Assembly: GCA_027028225.1 (NCBI GenBank)
Contig: JALVJP010000100.1
Coordinates: 1-7,105 of the forward strand
DNA: 7,105 nucleotides
Direction of reading: 5' to 3'
Source: Candidatus Parcubacteria bacterium
Lineage (GTDB): Bacteria; Patescibacteriota; Minisyncoccia; Phycocordibacterales; UBA1006
Shown here: positions 1-6,452 of the stretch, piece after piece
Layout: each line of letters begins with the position of its first letter
Numbering within the stretch: the first letter of the stretch is position 1
Made by a program: the position numbers and the translations under genes
Notes under the pieces: model-generated
Databases searched by the model: none
Seen by the model: the letters and a program-made list of their open reading frames with translations, nothing else
Told to the model about the DNA's origin: nothing

Positions 1-51
1 CATCTGTTTACCTTGTAGATAGAATTGTTCTATCTACAAGGTAAACAGATG
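1..51. repeat. Perfect 23-bp inverted repeat at the window edge (fold-back)
   Basis: Bases 1-23 are the exact reverse complement of bases 29-51, with a 5-base spacer (attgt). On the minus strand the inner arm encodes the conserved RNase R stretch TSVYLVDR, and the outer arm is simply that coding sequence folded back. It gives a nonsense tail (LSTR then TAA) where the family continues with a conserved catalytic core. A perfect palindrome made of conserved coding sequence, lying exactly at the end of the sequence, is typical of a chimeric or fold-back contig end rather than a biological hairpin. A real inversion is possible but less likely. Confidence 0.9.
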
Positions 52-772
52 TTGTTCGTTTTTGTGCTTCTCTATCGAGTGCAGTTCCAGGTCGAACATA
101 GTGCGATACATCTGCAATGTGAATTCCTATTTCATATCTATGTTCGTCAATCTTTCTAAAAGAGAGTGCATCATCAAAATCTTTCGCGTCTTCCGGGTCG
201 ATTGTAAAAGTTACCACACTTCTCATATCTCTTCTCTGTTTTTTCTCATCTGGGTGGATTCCATTTCTATCCAGTTTATTCGCTTCTTCATCTACTTCCT
301 TTGGAAAAGAAAAATCAAATCCTTGTTCGAGAGCAATTCCGTGCATCTGTGCATCATTTGATCCAACTGCACCTAGGTGCTTCTTAATTTTTCCGATGAG
401 GAGTGGTTCATATTTCTCTATCTCCACATACGCCTTTTCTCCAACTTTAAGATTCTTCTCATCTGCGTTTGCGCGAGGGATGAATATCTCTGGGATTTTA
501 AAATCATCCGGGATAAGCACATAATTTTCTCCCTTTTTATGGACTACCCCCACAAATCCAGTTTTTGCACGCTTCACGACTTCAACAACCTCGCCAAGCC
601 CCTTTCGTGGATCAGTAATTTCAACAAGCACAAAATCGCGTGAGAGTGCTGTTCCTGCGTTATGTTTATGAACTTCAATAACTTGTCCTGTTTCTTTGTT
701 GGTAATATATGCAATTCCGTTTTTTCCTAACGAGAATCTTCCTTCGAATCGTTCGTTCTTCTTTTCTTTCAT
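8..772 (-). CDS. rnr: Ribonuclease R / RNase II family 3'-5' exoribonuclease, N-terminal part, 3' end disrupted
   Basis: Family role: processive 3'-5' exoribonuclease (RNB family) degrading structured RNA in the cytoplasm. Numbering from the ATG at 772, an N-terminal OB/cold-shock-like region (about residues 1-75) is followed by a second one (about 75-160). The start of the RNB catalytic domain comes next, with TIDPEDAKDFDDA (residues 190-202). Its Asp residues 192, 198, 200 and 201 match the family's Mg-binding aspartates, and GIHIADVSHYV (216-226) also fits. Only about 250 of the roughly 650-800 residues usual for the family are present. Genuine coding sequence ends near base 24-28, where the fold-back repeat begins; the stop at 8-10 is probably not real. 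An in-frame ATG at 793 lies upstream of the -10 element at 784-789, so 772 is preferred as the start. RNase R is more likely than RNase II because of the two N-terminal OB-like regions, but the S1 end cannot be checked. Confidence 0.9.
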   Translation of the reverse strand: MKEKKNERFEGRFSLGKNGIAYITNKETGQVIEVHKHNAGTALSRDFVLVEITDPRKGLGEVVEVVKRAKTGFVGVVHKKGENYVLIPDDFKIPEIFIPRANADEKNLKVGEKAYVEIEKYEPLLIGKIKKHLGAVGSNDAQMHGIALEQGFDFSFPKEVDEEANKLDRNGIHPDEKKQRRDMRSVVTFTIDPEDAKDFDDALSFRKIDEHRYEIGIHIADVSHYVRPGTALDREAQKRTTSVYLVDRTILSTR

Positions 773-783
773 ACTATGCATAG

Positions 784-792
784 AGTATAGCA
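784..792 (-). promoter_or_regulatory. Extended -10 promoter of the RNase R gene
   Basis: On the minus strand the sequence reads TGC-TATACT, an extended -10 (TGn plus hexamer) for a sigma-70-type holoenzyme. The hexamer ends 11 nt before the ATG at 772, so the transcript would have a leader of only a few nucleotides. No good -35 is visible; the expected position lies in the adjacent terminator repeat. The same TGCTAYACT-type element precedes valS and scpA. Confidence 0.7.
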
Positions 793-809
793 TGGATGGA
801 ACATGAATA

Positions 810-852
810 AAGATAAAGAAAAATACGATTCAATCGCATTTTTCTTTATCTT
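810..852 (-). terminator. A/T-rich inverted repeat terminating the hsp20 gene
   Basis: Arms 810-830 and 832-852 are 21 nt each and complementary except for one position, which becomes a G.U pair in minus-strand RNA. They are separated by a single base, so the real loop will be a few opened pairs. On the minus strand the 5' arm is A-rich and the 3' arm ends in a T-rich run (TATTTTTCTTTATCTT). The structure starts 4 bp after the hsp20 stop at 857-859. This is the layout of an intrinsic terminator, and it also insulates the RNase R promoter from hsp20 transcription. The symmetry would allow some action in both directions. Confidence 0.75.
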
Positions 853-856
853 AATG

Positions 857-1342
857 TTATTTGATTTTCAAATGTGTTCGTTTGTGTTTATCGACAAGTG
901 GAAGAACAATAGTGAGGAGACCGTGATGTTCATGTGCTTCTGCTTGTTCAATATCTATCTCTTCCGGGAGTGCAATACTCCGTTCAAATGCTCCCCAATA
1001 GAGTTCTTCGAAGTATGTTTCGTATATCTCACCAAATTCATCTGGTCTTCGAACCCCCTCTATTGTGATGGAATCTCGAGTAAGGTTAATGTCAATATCA
1101 CTTTTTTGAACACCTGCAATCATTGTGCGGAGGACAAGCGCATTCTCAATGCGATACATGTCAATCGCAAGCTCTCCAACCTCTTCTGTATACTCCTCGT
1201 AATCTTCATTTGATTGGATATTGATATGAACTTGGTCTTGATTCATTTCTTCTTCATCTCTGTACTCATCATCGTGGTTTTCTTTTCCTATCTGTTGAAC
1301 ACTCTCAGCAAGTTTTTTAAAAAAATTTTTCTTCTTCGTCAT
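857..1342 (-). CDS. Hsp20/alpha-crystallin family small heat-shock protein
   Basis: ATP-independent cytoplasmic chaperone that holds unfolding proteins (family knowledge). The 161-residue product has a basic start (MTKKKNFFKK), a strongly acidic, presumably disordered segment at about 22-56, then an alpha-crystallin domain at about 57-155. Visible family features are the strand segment around ALVLRTMIAGVQKSDIDINL (68-87), YWGAFERSIALPEEID (115-130), and the terminal signature GLLTIVLPL (141-149), which matches the usual A-x-x-x-G-V-L-x-I-x-L-P pattern. The C-terminus, HLKIK, carries an L-x-I that may stand in for the IxI oligomerisation motif. The start at 1342 is supported by a TATAAT box 8 nt upstream. 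The gene lies 16 bp downstream of the PrsW-type protease stop and is followed by a terminator. No CIRCE or other heat-shock operator was seen. Confidence 0.88.
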   Translation of the reverse strand: MTKKKNFFKKLAESVQQIGKENHDDEYRDEEEMNQDQVHINIQSNEDYEEYTEEVGELAIDMYRIENALVLRTMIAGVQKSDIDINLTRDSITIEGVRRPDEFGEIYETYFEELYWGAFERSIALPEEIDIEQAEAHEHHGLLTIVLPLVDKHKRTHLKIK

Positions 1343-1350
1343 ACACTTTT

Positions 1351-1356
1351 ATTATA
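1351..1356 (-). promoter_or_regulatory. Consensus -10 (TATAAT) for hsp20
   Basis: A perfect TATAAT on the minus strand ends 8 nt before the hsp20 ATG at 1342, predicting a leaderless or nearly leaderless mRNA. No convincing -35 is seen, and the expected region lies inside the 3' end of the prsW-like gene. It suggests hsp20 can be transcribed independently of valS and prsW. Confidence 0.6.
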
Positions 1357-1358
1357 CA

Positions 1359-2099
1359 CTAATGTCGAATAACTCTCACCTTTTCAAAAAGTGATATCAC
1401 AATGAGGCTTACTACCCAGAGGATTCCAAGAGCGAGGAACCCATTCAGCTTCATATGTTCAATGATAAAGTAATTATAAATTGTGTGCAAGATGGAAACG
1501 ATAACGAGACCTATACTTGCGTAGAGAAGTTTAATTCCTGTCTTCTTGTAGAACACGAAACCAATCGTGAGACCAAGGATTGCCGCGAGAACGCTGTGGA
1601 GAATAGTTGACCCAAGGAAACGGAACATTCCTGTTTCGATCATATAGGGAAGGTTTTCTATCACTGAGGGATGCGCGAGGTAGAGCACATTCTCAAATGC
1701 AGCAAAACCGAGTGCTCCACTAATGAGGTAAATTGCGTAGTCAATTGGTTCACTAAAGTAGGGAAGCTTATAATCCATAAGAAACACCACAAGAAATTTT
1801 GCGAATTCCTCTATTGAAGCGAATATGAATAACTTCTCTGCAAGCCCGACTGGAAGTTCTTTAAGGTAGGGTGAGAGAGGGAGGAGGAGTGCTCCAACTC
1901 CTGCTCCTGCAAGGAATGTGAAGTAGAGAGGCCATTGCGGTCCTCTATGGAAACGATCTTCTCTCATCCAAAAGAAGAGCCATACTAGTGCAGGAATAAC
2001 CCCTATAATAATCGCAAATGGAATATGTTTGTGGTTGAATAGATATTGAAGTGTATTCCCCATATAGGGTTGAAATGTTTTTATAATGTGAGGGGCCAT
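1359..2099 (-). CDS. prsW: PrsW family intramembrane metalloprotease
   Basis: The 246-residue protein is strongly hydrophobic with about seven or eight predicted membrane spans (roughly 26-45, 57-78, 88-108, 120-142, 160-183, 189-208, 218-237). Motifs of the PrsW/CPBP-like membrane protease superfamily are visible: a paired-Glu motif EEFAK (97-101), FENVLY (135-140), a His in ILHSVLAAILG (H168), and a second His in ILHTIYN (H205). The Glu pair and His residues are the likely metal site. In Bacillus subtilis PrsW cleaves an anti-sigma factor at site 1; no sigma/anti-sigma pair is present here, so the substrate is unknown. The ATG at 2099 overlaps the end of valS by 19 bp, implying co-transcription and probably translational coupling. 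No Shine-Dalgarno sequence is evident for it, nor for the alternative ATG at 2063. Confidence 0.82.
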   Translation of the reverse strand: MAPHIIKTFQPYMGNTLQYLFNHKHIPFAIIIGVIPALVWLFFWMREDRFHRGPQWPLYFTFLAGAGVGALLLPLSPYLKELPVGLAEKLFIFASIEEFAKFLVVFLMDYKLPYFSEPIDYAIYLISGALGFAAFENVLYLAHPSVIENLPYMIETGMFRFLGSTILHSVLAAILGLTIGFVFYKKTGIKLLYASIGLVIVSILHTIYNYFIIEHMKLNGFLALGILWVVSLIVISLFEKVRVIRH

Positions 2100-4291
2100 A
2101 ATTCTGTCATAAGGAGCTCTCGTTCTCCTTTTTTACGAGGGAGATCTCTCCATATCTCCTCGGTTACGAAAGGCATAAATGGATGGAGCATACGGAGCGT
2201 ATCCTTGAATACGAGAAGGAGAGTGCGAAAACTTTTTTCTTTTTCGCTCCACGCACCTTCACTTAGTATTCCTTTTGTTTCCTCAATGAGTTCGTCTGCA
2301 ATGTAGTGCCAAGCGTAGTGGTAAAGCTTCTCTGATACGATATGGAGCTGAAGTTGGTCGGATTCTTTTGTGAGTTCTTCTATAAACTGCTGATGCTTCT
2401 TAACAATTCCCTCATCTCGTTCTCCGTCTTCAGAAAAGCTTTCATTTTCTTGTGTGATATCGTCGTAGCGTTCGAGAATGAAGCGTGTCATATTCCAAAG
2501 CTTGTTCGCAAACTTTCCATACGCTCTTACTTTTTGCTCGTCGAAGTTTACATCATTTCCTGGACCATTTCCTACGATGAGTGACATACGGAGTGCGTCC
2601 GTTCCGTGTTTTTCGATAATGTCGACTGGATTGATATTGTTCCCAAGTGACTTAGAAATTTTCCTTCCGTGCTTATCGCGCACGAGCCCGTGAAAGTATA
2701 CTTTTTTGAATGGGATATCTCCAAGGAGGTAGGTGGTCATAAGAATCATACGCGCAACCCAGAAGAAGATAATATCTTGTCCTGTTTCAAGGAGACTTGT
2801 TGGATGGTAGATTTGAAGATCCTCTGTCTTGTCCGGCCATCCAAGTGTTGAGAATGTCCAGAGACCAGAAGAGAACCAGGTATCGAGGGTGTCAGAATCT
2901 TGTACCCATCCTTCTCCTTCTGGTTCCTCAACTCCTACATAGATTTCATCACCACGGTACCATACAGGAATTTGGTGACCGTACCAGATTTGGCGTGAGA
3001 TATTCCATGGGCGGAGGTTCTCAATCCAATTGAAATATACCTTCTCAAAGCGTTTTGGAATAATCTCTATTTGCCCACTTCGCACAACTTGGAGCATAAG
3101 GTCCTTCATTGAAACCATCTCACCTTTTTTGATTCCCTCTATGTTATCTGAATTGAATATGAACTTCTTCTCTGTATCAATCCACCACTGCATCTTAGGG
3201 AGCGGTTCAATAATCCCTCCGCTTCGCTCTGCGGTTGCAACATTCTGTTTAATCGTTTCCTCCTTCTCTAAGAGCCCGTTTTCTCGTAACCAATCAACGA
3301 CGATTTCACGCGCTTCGTTCACTTTCTTTCCTTCAAGGAGTTCTCCTACTCCTTCCATCTTTCCGTACTCATTGATTACCTTACGAACTTTTATCTCAGG
3401 ATGCCGTTCTGCGATTTCCCAGTCAGTGAGGGAATGCGCAGGGGTAACTCCAACAGCTCCTGTTCCGAACTCAGGATCTACATGAGAATCGGCTACGATA
3501 ACAACTTCAATTTCAGTTCCCGCAAAGTCCATCGTGTAGCGTTTCCCGATATACTCGCGGTAGCGCTCATCATCAGGGTGAACCGCAACCGCGGTATCCC
3601 CTACTTTTGTCTCTGGTCGTGTTGTGGAAATTGGAATAGGGAAGTCTTTTGAGTAGCGGAAGGTGTAGAACTTCGCTTCACGCTCCACATGGACAACTTC
3701 ATCGTCGGAGATAACCGTTTGTCCTTTCACATCCCAGTTTACGATGCGGTGTGCGCGGTAAATGAGTCCGTCATCATACATTCTCTTGAATGCGGTACGC
3801 ACAGCGCGTTCGCGTTGTTCGTCGAGTGTGAATGCGAGACGAGACCAATCGAGTGAAGCCCCCATCCGTTTTGTCTGCTCGATGATTGTCTTTTGAGAAT
3901 TCATTGCGAACTCGTGAACACGCTTGAGGAATTCTTCTCGTCCGAGGTTGTGTTTTCGTATTTTTTCTTTCGCGAGGAGTTTCTCTACCTTCGATTGCGT
4001 TGCAATTGCTGCGTGATCAGTTCCTGGAATCCAGAGTGTTCGTTTTCCACGCATTCGTTGGTAGCGCACGATGGTATCTTCAATTGCGAGCATGTAGGCG
4101 TGTCCCACATGGAGTATTCCTGTTACATTTGGAGGAGGGAGGACCATCGAAAACGGCTCTGCTTCTGCATCCGTGAGACCCTCTCGTATCATCACATCAG
4201 GGTTTGCATACTCTGATGTCTCCCATCGCTGGAGGTTCTTTTCCTCATACTCATTTGGGTTGTATGCCTTTTTAAATTTTTCATTCATCAT
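2081..4291 (-). CDS. valS: Valyl-tRNA synthetase (class I), C-terminally short
   Basis: Charges tRNA-Val with valine in the cytoplasm and edits mischarged threonine. From the ATG at 4291 the protein has 736 residues. The Rossmann fold carries PPPNVTGILHVGH (HIGH-type motif HVGH, 61-64) and GTDHAA (90-95). The CP1 editing domain (about 215-350) has TTRPET (223-228) and GTGAVGVTPAH (276-286). Further motifs are SRQIWYGHQIP, LDTWFSSGLW and KISKS (544-548, the KMSKS motif), followed by a helical anticodon-binding domain. It ends directly after the TELWP segment, so the last 100-200 residues found in typical bacterial ValRS (880-950 aa), including the tRNA-binding coiled coil, are absent. Cys positions seen in many relatives are replaced (NWDVKGQ, NISRQ). 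An in-frame ATG at 4348 is rejected because the -10 element at 4298-4303 lies downstream of it. No T-box leader is possible on such a short 5' end. Confidence 0.96.
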   Translation of the reverse strand: MMNEKFKKAYNPNEYEEKNLQRWETSEYANPDVMIREGLTDAEAEPFSMVLPPPNVTGILHVGHAYMLAIEDTIVRYQRMRGKRTLWIPGTDHAAIATQSKVEKLLAKEKIRKHNLGREEFLKRVHEFAMNSQKTIIEQTKRMGASLDWSRLAFTLDEQRERAVRTAFKRMYDDGLIYRAHRIVNWDVKGQTVISDDEVVHVEREAKFYTFRYSKDFPIPISTTRPETKVGDTAVAVHPDDERYREYIGKRYTMDFAGTEIEVVIVADSHVDPEFGTGAVGVTPAHSLTDWEIAERHPEIKVRKVINEYGKMEGVGELLEGKKVNEAREIVVDWLRENGLLEKEETIKQNVATAERSGGIIEPLPKMQWWIDTEKKFIFNSDNIEGIKKGEMVSMKDLMLQVVRSGQIEIIPKRFEKVYFNWIENLRPWNISRQIWYGHQIPVWYRGDEIYVGVEEPEGEGWVQDSDTLDTWFSSGLWTFSTLGWPDKTEDLQIYHPTSLLETGQDIIFFWVARMILMTTYLLGDIPFKKVYFHGLVRDKHGRKISKSLGNNINPVDIIEKHGTDALRMSLIVGNGPGNDVNFDEQKVRAYGKFANKLWNMTRFILERYDDITQENESFSEDGERDEGIVKKHQQFIEELTKESDQLQLHIVSEKLYHYAWHYIADELIEETKGILSEGAWSEKEKSFRTLLLVFKDTLRMLHPFMPFVTEEIWRDLPRKKGERELLMTELWPLTL

Positions 4292-4297
4292 ACAAAA

Positions 4298-4306
4298 AGT
4301 ATAGCA
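4298..4306 (-). promoter_or_regulatory. Extended -10 promoter of valS, leaderless
   Basis: The minus strand reads TGC-TATACT, then six bases, then ATGATG. With normal spacing, transcription would begin at or next to the A of the ATG at 4291, giving a leaderless mRNA. A weak TTCTCA sits about 16 nt upstream as a possible -35. This element decides the valS start. Confidence 0.72.
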
Positions 4307-4420
4307 CAGAAGAGCGAAGTGAGAATTTTCATTCTGGTGAATCAACACCTGAACTGCACATTTCGTATACCATTCCTACCCACTCCTTATCTGTCTGTTA
4401 TTATTACCCACTTTTTCTAT

Positions 4421-4469
<49 letters not shown>

Positions 4470-4630
4470 TGTTGCCACATTGTATGAAGATAAGCATAAA
4501 GCGCTAATACTCCTAGACTTCGGATATGCCTTTTCTTATAGGTTTCGTTCATCTGGGATGGTGTATGGAGAGCGCAGAATTAACAGTGCTTACTATTATC
4601 CTGATAGATAAGGCAAAAGTTCCATTTCTA

Positions 4631-4639
4631 TGCTACACT
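4631..4639 (+). promoter_or_regulatory. Extended -10 promoter of the scpAB operon
   Basis: TGC-TACACT ends 9 nt before the ATG at 4649, the same extended -10 architecture seen before valS and the RNase R gene. No clear -35 is visible. It fixes the scpA start at 4649 rather than the upstream in-frame ATG at 4526, and predicts a leader of at most a few nucleotides. Confidence 0.65.
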
Positions 4640-4648
4640 TCTCAAAGT

Positions 4649-5425
4649 ATGAGTTTCCATATTCGCACGAAGACATTTCAGGGACCGATACATCTTCTCT
4701 TTTCTCTTATAGAAAAGAGAGAATTACCTATCAACGATATTTCACTTGCAGAGATTAGTGGTGACTTTATTCGTTTCGTGCAGGAGCACGAACAGGAAAT
4801 TCCGCTGTCAGAAATTGCTCAATTCATCTCGCTCATTTCGACGCTTGTACTCATCAAGGCAAAAGCACTTCTTCCATCACTTGAACTTGAAGAAGAGGAG
4901 GAGGGAGACATTGAAGAGTTGAAGCGACGACTTAAGCTCTATAAACTCTTTAAGGAGAGAGCTAGGGTATTGAAATTGCATATTCGTGAGAGGAGACCGT
5001 TTCTTGCTCCTCGCCAGATGAGCACAAAACAACGAGTATCTTTTCGTCCACCAGAGGATCTTACTCCTAATACACTTGCTACGCTCTTGATGCAGTTCGG
5101 GAGAGGGGAAGAGGAATTTTTATCACAGAAAAAAGTACGGTCAGGAAGAATACGCATTCATGTGCACATTCGTGATATTACCGAAAGTCTTATGAAGCGA
5201 GTTACCGGAAACTCTGGAAGTATTCCCTTTCACCACTTCGTTCGTTCTGTCCTCGCATCTCGTGGGGAAGAGGAACATCACGAGGAAGCACGGCAGGTGT
5301 ATACCCTTGTGAGTTTTCTTGCGAGTTTGGAACTCAACAAGAATGGGGAGATCAATATGGAGCAAGAGGAACTCTTTTCAGAAATTTTCCTTCAGGGAAG
5401 GAATGATAATATAGCTAATGGATAG
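4649..5425 (+). CDS. scpA: Segregation and condensation protein A (ScpA, kleisin)
   Basis: Kleisin subunit that bridges the SMC dimer and binds ScpB in the bacterial condensin complex, acting on the nucleoid in chromosome compaction and segregation. The 258-residue product starts with the typical ScpA N-terminus: a short strand, then FQGPIHLLFSLIEKRELPI (10-28; usual form F-x-GPLDLLL-x-LI), NDISLAEI (29-36), and SEIAQFISLISTLVLIKAKALLP (54-76), the SMC-neck-binding helices. A charged, Glu-rich linker (80-95) follows. The C-terminal winged helix (about 193-250) has the family segment around YTLVSFLASLELNKNGEI (218-235), ending with Q/E-x-x-LFSEIFL. The usual Asp of GPLD is His here. The length is normal for the family. 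The scpB start is 5 bp downstream, so the two form an operon. The smc gene is not in the window. Confidence 0.93.
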   Translation: MSFHIRTKTFQGPIHLLFSLIEKRELPINDISLAEISGDFIRFVQEHEQEIPLSEIAQFISLISTLVLIKAKALLPSLELEEEEEGDIEELKRRLKLYKLFKERARVLKLHIRERRPFLAPRQMSTKQRVSFRPPEDLTPNTLATLLMQFGRGEEEFLSQKKVRSGRIRIHVHIRDITESLMKRVTGNSGSIPFHHFVRSVLASRGEEEHHEEARQVYTLVSFLASLELNKNGEINMEQEELFSEIFLQGRNDNIANG

Positions 5426-5430
5426 GAACT

Positions 5431-5976
5431 ATGGATACAAGAGAACAACAACGAAAAATAGAAGCACTCCTCTTTTTTGAAAATAGGGAGATGTCCTACA
5501 AAGAGCTTGCGAAAGCAATGGAGCTCTCTCTTGAAGAGGTGAGAGAAATTGTCCGTGAGATGCTTCCTTGGTATGAGGGGAGGGGAATTCAACTTGTCGC
5601 AGGAGAAGAGAGCGTTCGTATTTTTGCGGCGCCTGACCTTCACTACTTAGAGTTTGTCGTAGAGGAGAAGAATGCGAAGAAAGAATTGAGCCAGCAGGCA
5701 TTAGAAACGCTCGCAATTATTCTCTATAAAGGAAAGCTCTCAAAGCAGGAGATTGATTACATTCGTGGGGTGAATTCTACTTTTATTTTACGGAATTTGA
5801 GAGTTCGCGGATTCATCGATCGTGAACGAAAGGGGAGAGAGTCTTACTACTTCGCAACTCCAGAGCTCTACGCTTTCCTAGGAATCCAATCACGCGAGCA
5901 ACTCCCCTCATTTGATGAGTTGAATGAGAAGTTGGTGGAGTTGAGAAAAAGCACAATTCTTGAAGAAGGGGAATAA
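5431..5976 (+). CDS. scpB: Segregation and condensation protein B (ScpB)
   Basis: Partner of ScpA in the SMC-ScpAB condensin; dimeric, with two winged-helix domains that grip the ScpA linker. The 181-residue protein has a first winged helix (about 4-75, starting REQQRKIEALLFFENREMSY) and a second (about 86-150). The second contains the family hallmark LSQQALETLAIILYKGKLSK (86-105), then IRGVNSTFILRNLRVRGFID (111-130; the usual IRGVNS-x-x-x-L-x-x-L-x-x-x-G-L/F-I). The C-terminal tail is charged and probably disordered. The ATG at 5431 is preceded by AGGA (5424-5427), which overlaps the scpA stop, so translation is probably coupled. A hairpin terminator follows about 30 bp after the stop. Confidence 0.94.
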   Translation: MDTREQQRKIEALLFFENREMSYKELAKAMELSLEEVREIVREMLPWYEGRGIQLVAGEESVRIFAAPDLHYLEFVVEEKNAKKELSQQALETLAIILYKGKLSKQEIDYIRGVNSTFILRNLRVRGFIDRERKGRESYYFATPELYAFLGIQSREQLPSFDELNEKLVELRKSTILEEGE

Positions 5977-6000
5977 GTGATAGGAGTGCAATAACTAAAC

Positions 6001-6040
6001 AAAAAGCCAGCGATGTGCTGGCCGGGTCTTTATTTTTTGT
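6001..6040 (+). terminator. Intrinsic terminator after scpAB
   Basis: A perfect 6-bp stem GCCAGC (6006-6011) and GCTGGC (6017-6022) closes a GATGT loop. It is preceded by an A-run and followed, after a short CGGGTC gap, by a T-rich tract (TTTATTTTTTG). It sits 30-45 bp after the scpB stop. The gap between stem and T-tract makes it a less than ideal terminator, but the position fits. Confidence 0.65.
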
Positions 6041-6077
6041 TTTCATTTTTTGTGTCTTTAATCCCCTCGGTCTAATT

Positions 6078-6095
6078 CCCCGATGCTTGCATCGG
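6078..6095. repeat. CCGATGC-TT-GCATCGG palindrome, copy 1
   Basis: A 7-bp perfect stem with a TT centre (6080-6086 and 6089-6095), preceded by CC but not followed by the matching GG. The 18-base sequence from CC onward recurs inside the longer palindrome at 6411-6434, so this looks like a truncated copy of one dispersed repeat family flanking the transposase relic. It ends 9 bp before the relic's -10 element and covers the expected -35 area. Confidence 0.7.
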
Positions 6096-6104
6096 TAAGG
6101 AAAG

Positions 6105-6113
6105 TGCTACCAT
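6105..6113 (+). promoter_or_regulatory. Possible extended -10 before the transposase relic
   Basis: TGC-TACCAT is followed by six bases and then the ATG at 6120, the same geometry as valS (extended -10, 6 nt, ATG). The hexamer matches TATAAT at only four of six positions, so this is weaker than the others. Confidence 0.45.
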
Positions 6114-6119
6114 AGACTC

Positions 6120-6341
6120 ATGGAAGCAAAACACATTCACAAGTCACACAATAAGACACTCCTCATCTACCACATTGTATGTCCAGTCAAATACAGGAGG
6201 AAAGTATTCACTCAAGAAGTATCACAGAGTCTCACTCACATCTGTAGTGAATTTGGTCCAGCATATGAAATCCATTTTCTCGAAATAGGAATAGATAAAG
6301 ACCGTGTTTACTTCCTCGTTCAAACAATTCCAACTATGTAA
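6120..6341 (+). pseudogene. Decayed Y1/RAYT-type (IS200-like) transposase relic
   Basis: The 73-codon frame begins KSHNKTLLIYHIVCPVKYRRKVF (8-30), a close match to the N-terminus of REP-associated/IS200-like Y1 transposases. These single-strand DNA nucleases use a His-hydrophobic-His metal site and a C-terminal tyrosine. Where the family has H-x-H in a segment like EIG-x-D-x-HVHFLVQ, this copy reads EIGIDKDRVYFLVQ. Both catalytic histidines (62 and 64) are gone, as Arg (CGT) and Tyr (TAC), each one transition from a His codon. The frame then stops at TAA (6339-6341). In-frame sequence after the stop (TKVFLITLKSI, to about 6410) still resembles the family, but no catalytic-Tyr helix remains before the hairpin at 6411. 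It is very probably inactive. A retained role as a small DNA-binding protein is conceivable but unsupported. It is not a recent duplicate of the intact gene at 6598. Confidence 0.78.
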
Positions 6342-6410
6342 AAAACCAAGGTATTCCTCATTACACTCAAATCCATCTTTCACAACTTACTCTCTTTGAC
6401 CACTAAAAAA

Positions 6411-6434
6411 TACCCCGATGCTTGCATCGGGGTA
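6411..6434. repeat. CCGATGC-TT-GCATCGG palindrome, copy 2 (full-length)
   Basis: Perfect 11-bp stem TACCCCGATGC / GCATCGGGGTA with a TT centre. It contains the same core as the repeat at 6078-6095. On the minus strand the stem is followed by TTTTTT, so it could act as an intrinsic terminator for leftward transcription, although no minus-strand gene lies nearby. REP-like repeats next to RAYT genes are a known association. Confidence 0.8.
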
Positions 6435-6452
6435 GTTGATTATCCTCTAAAC

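Noticed and set aside
2046..4216. Several plus-strand open frames of 60-150 codons opposite valS
   Set aside because: They are antisense shadows of a confidently identified gene, with low-complexity composition and no recognisable motifs.
4292..4348. In-frame 19-codon upstream extension of valS
   Set aside because: The extended -10 at 4298-4306 lies within it, and the peptide has no family similarity.
4475..4486. 12-mer CCACATTGTATG also found in both transposase genes (codons for HIV in YHIV)
   Set aside because: Similarity does not extend beyond the 12 bases and in-frame stops follow at once; probably chance, though a tiny transposase remnant cannot be excluded.
4526..4648. In-frame 41-codon upstream extension of scpA
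   Set aside because: ScpA homologues begin near the MSFHIRTKTF segment, and the extended -10 at 4631-4639 lies inside the extension, so the ATG at 4649 is the likely start.
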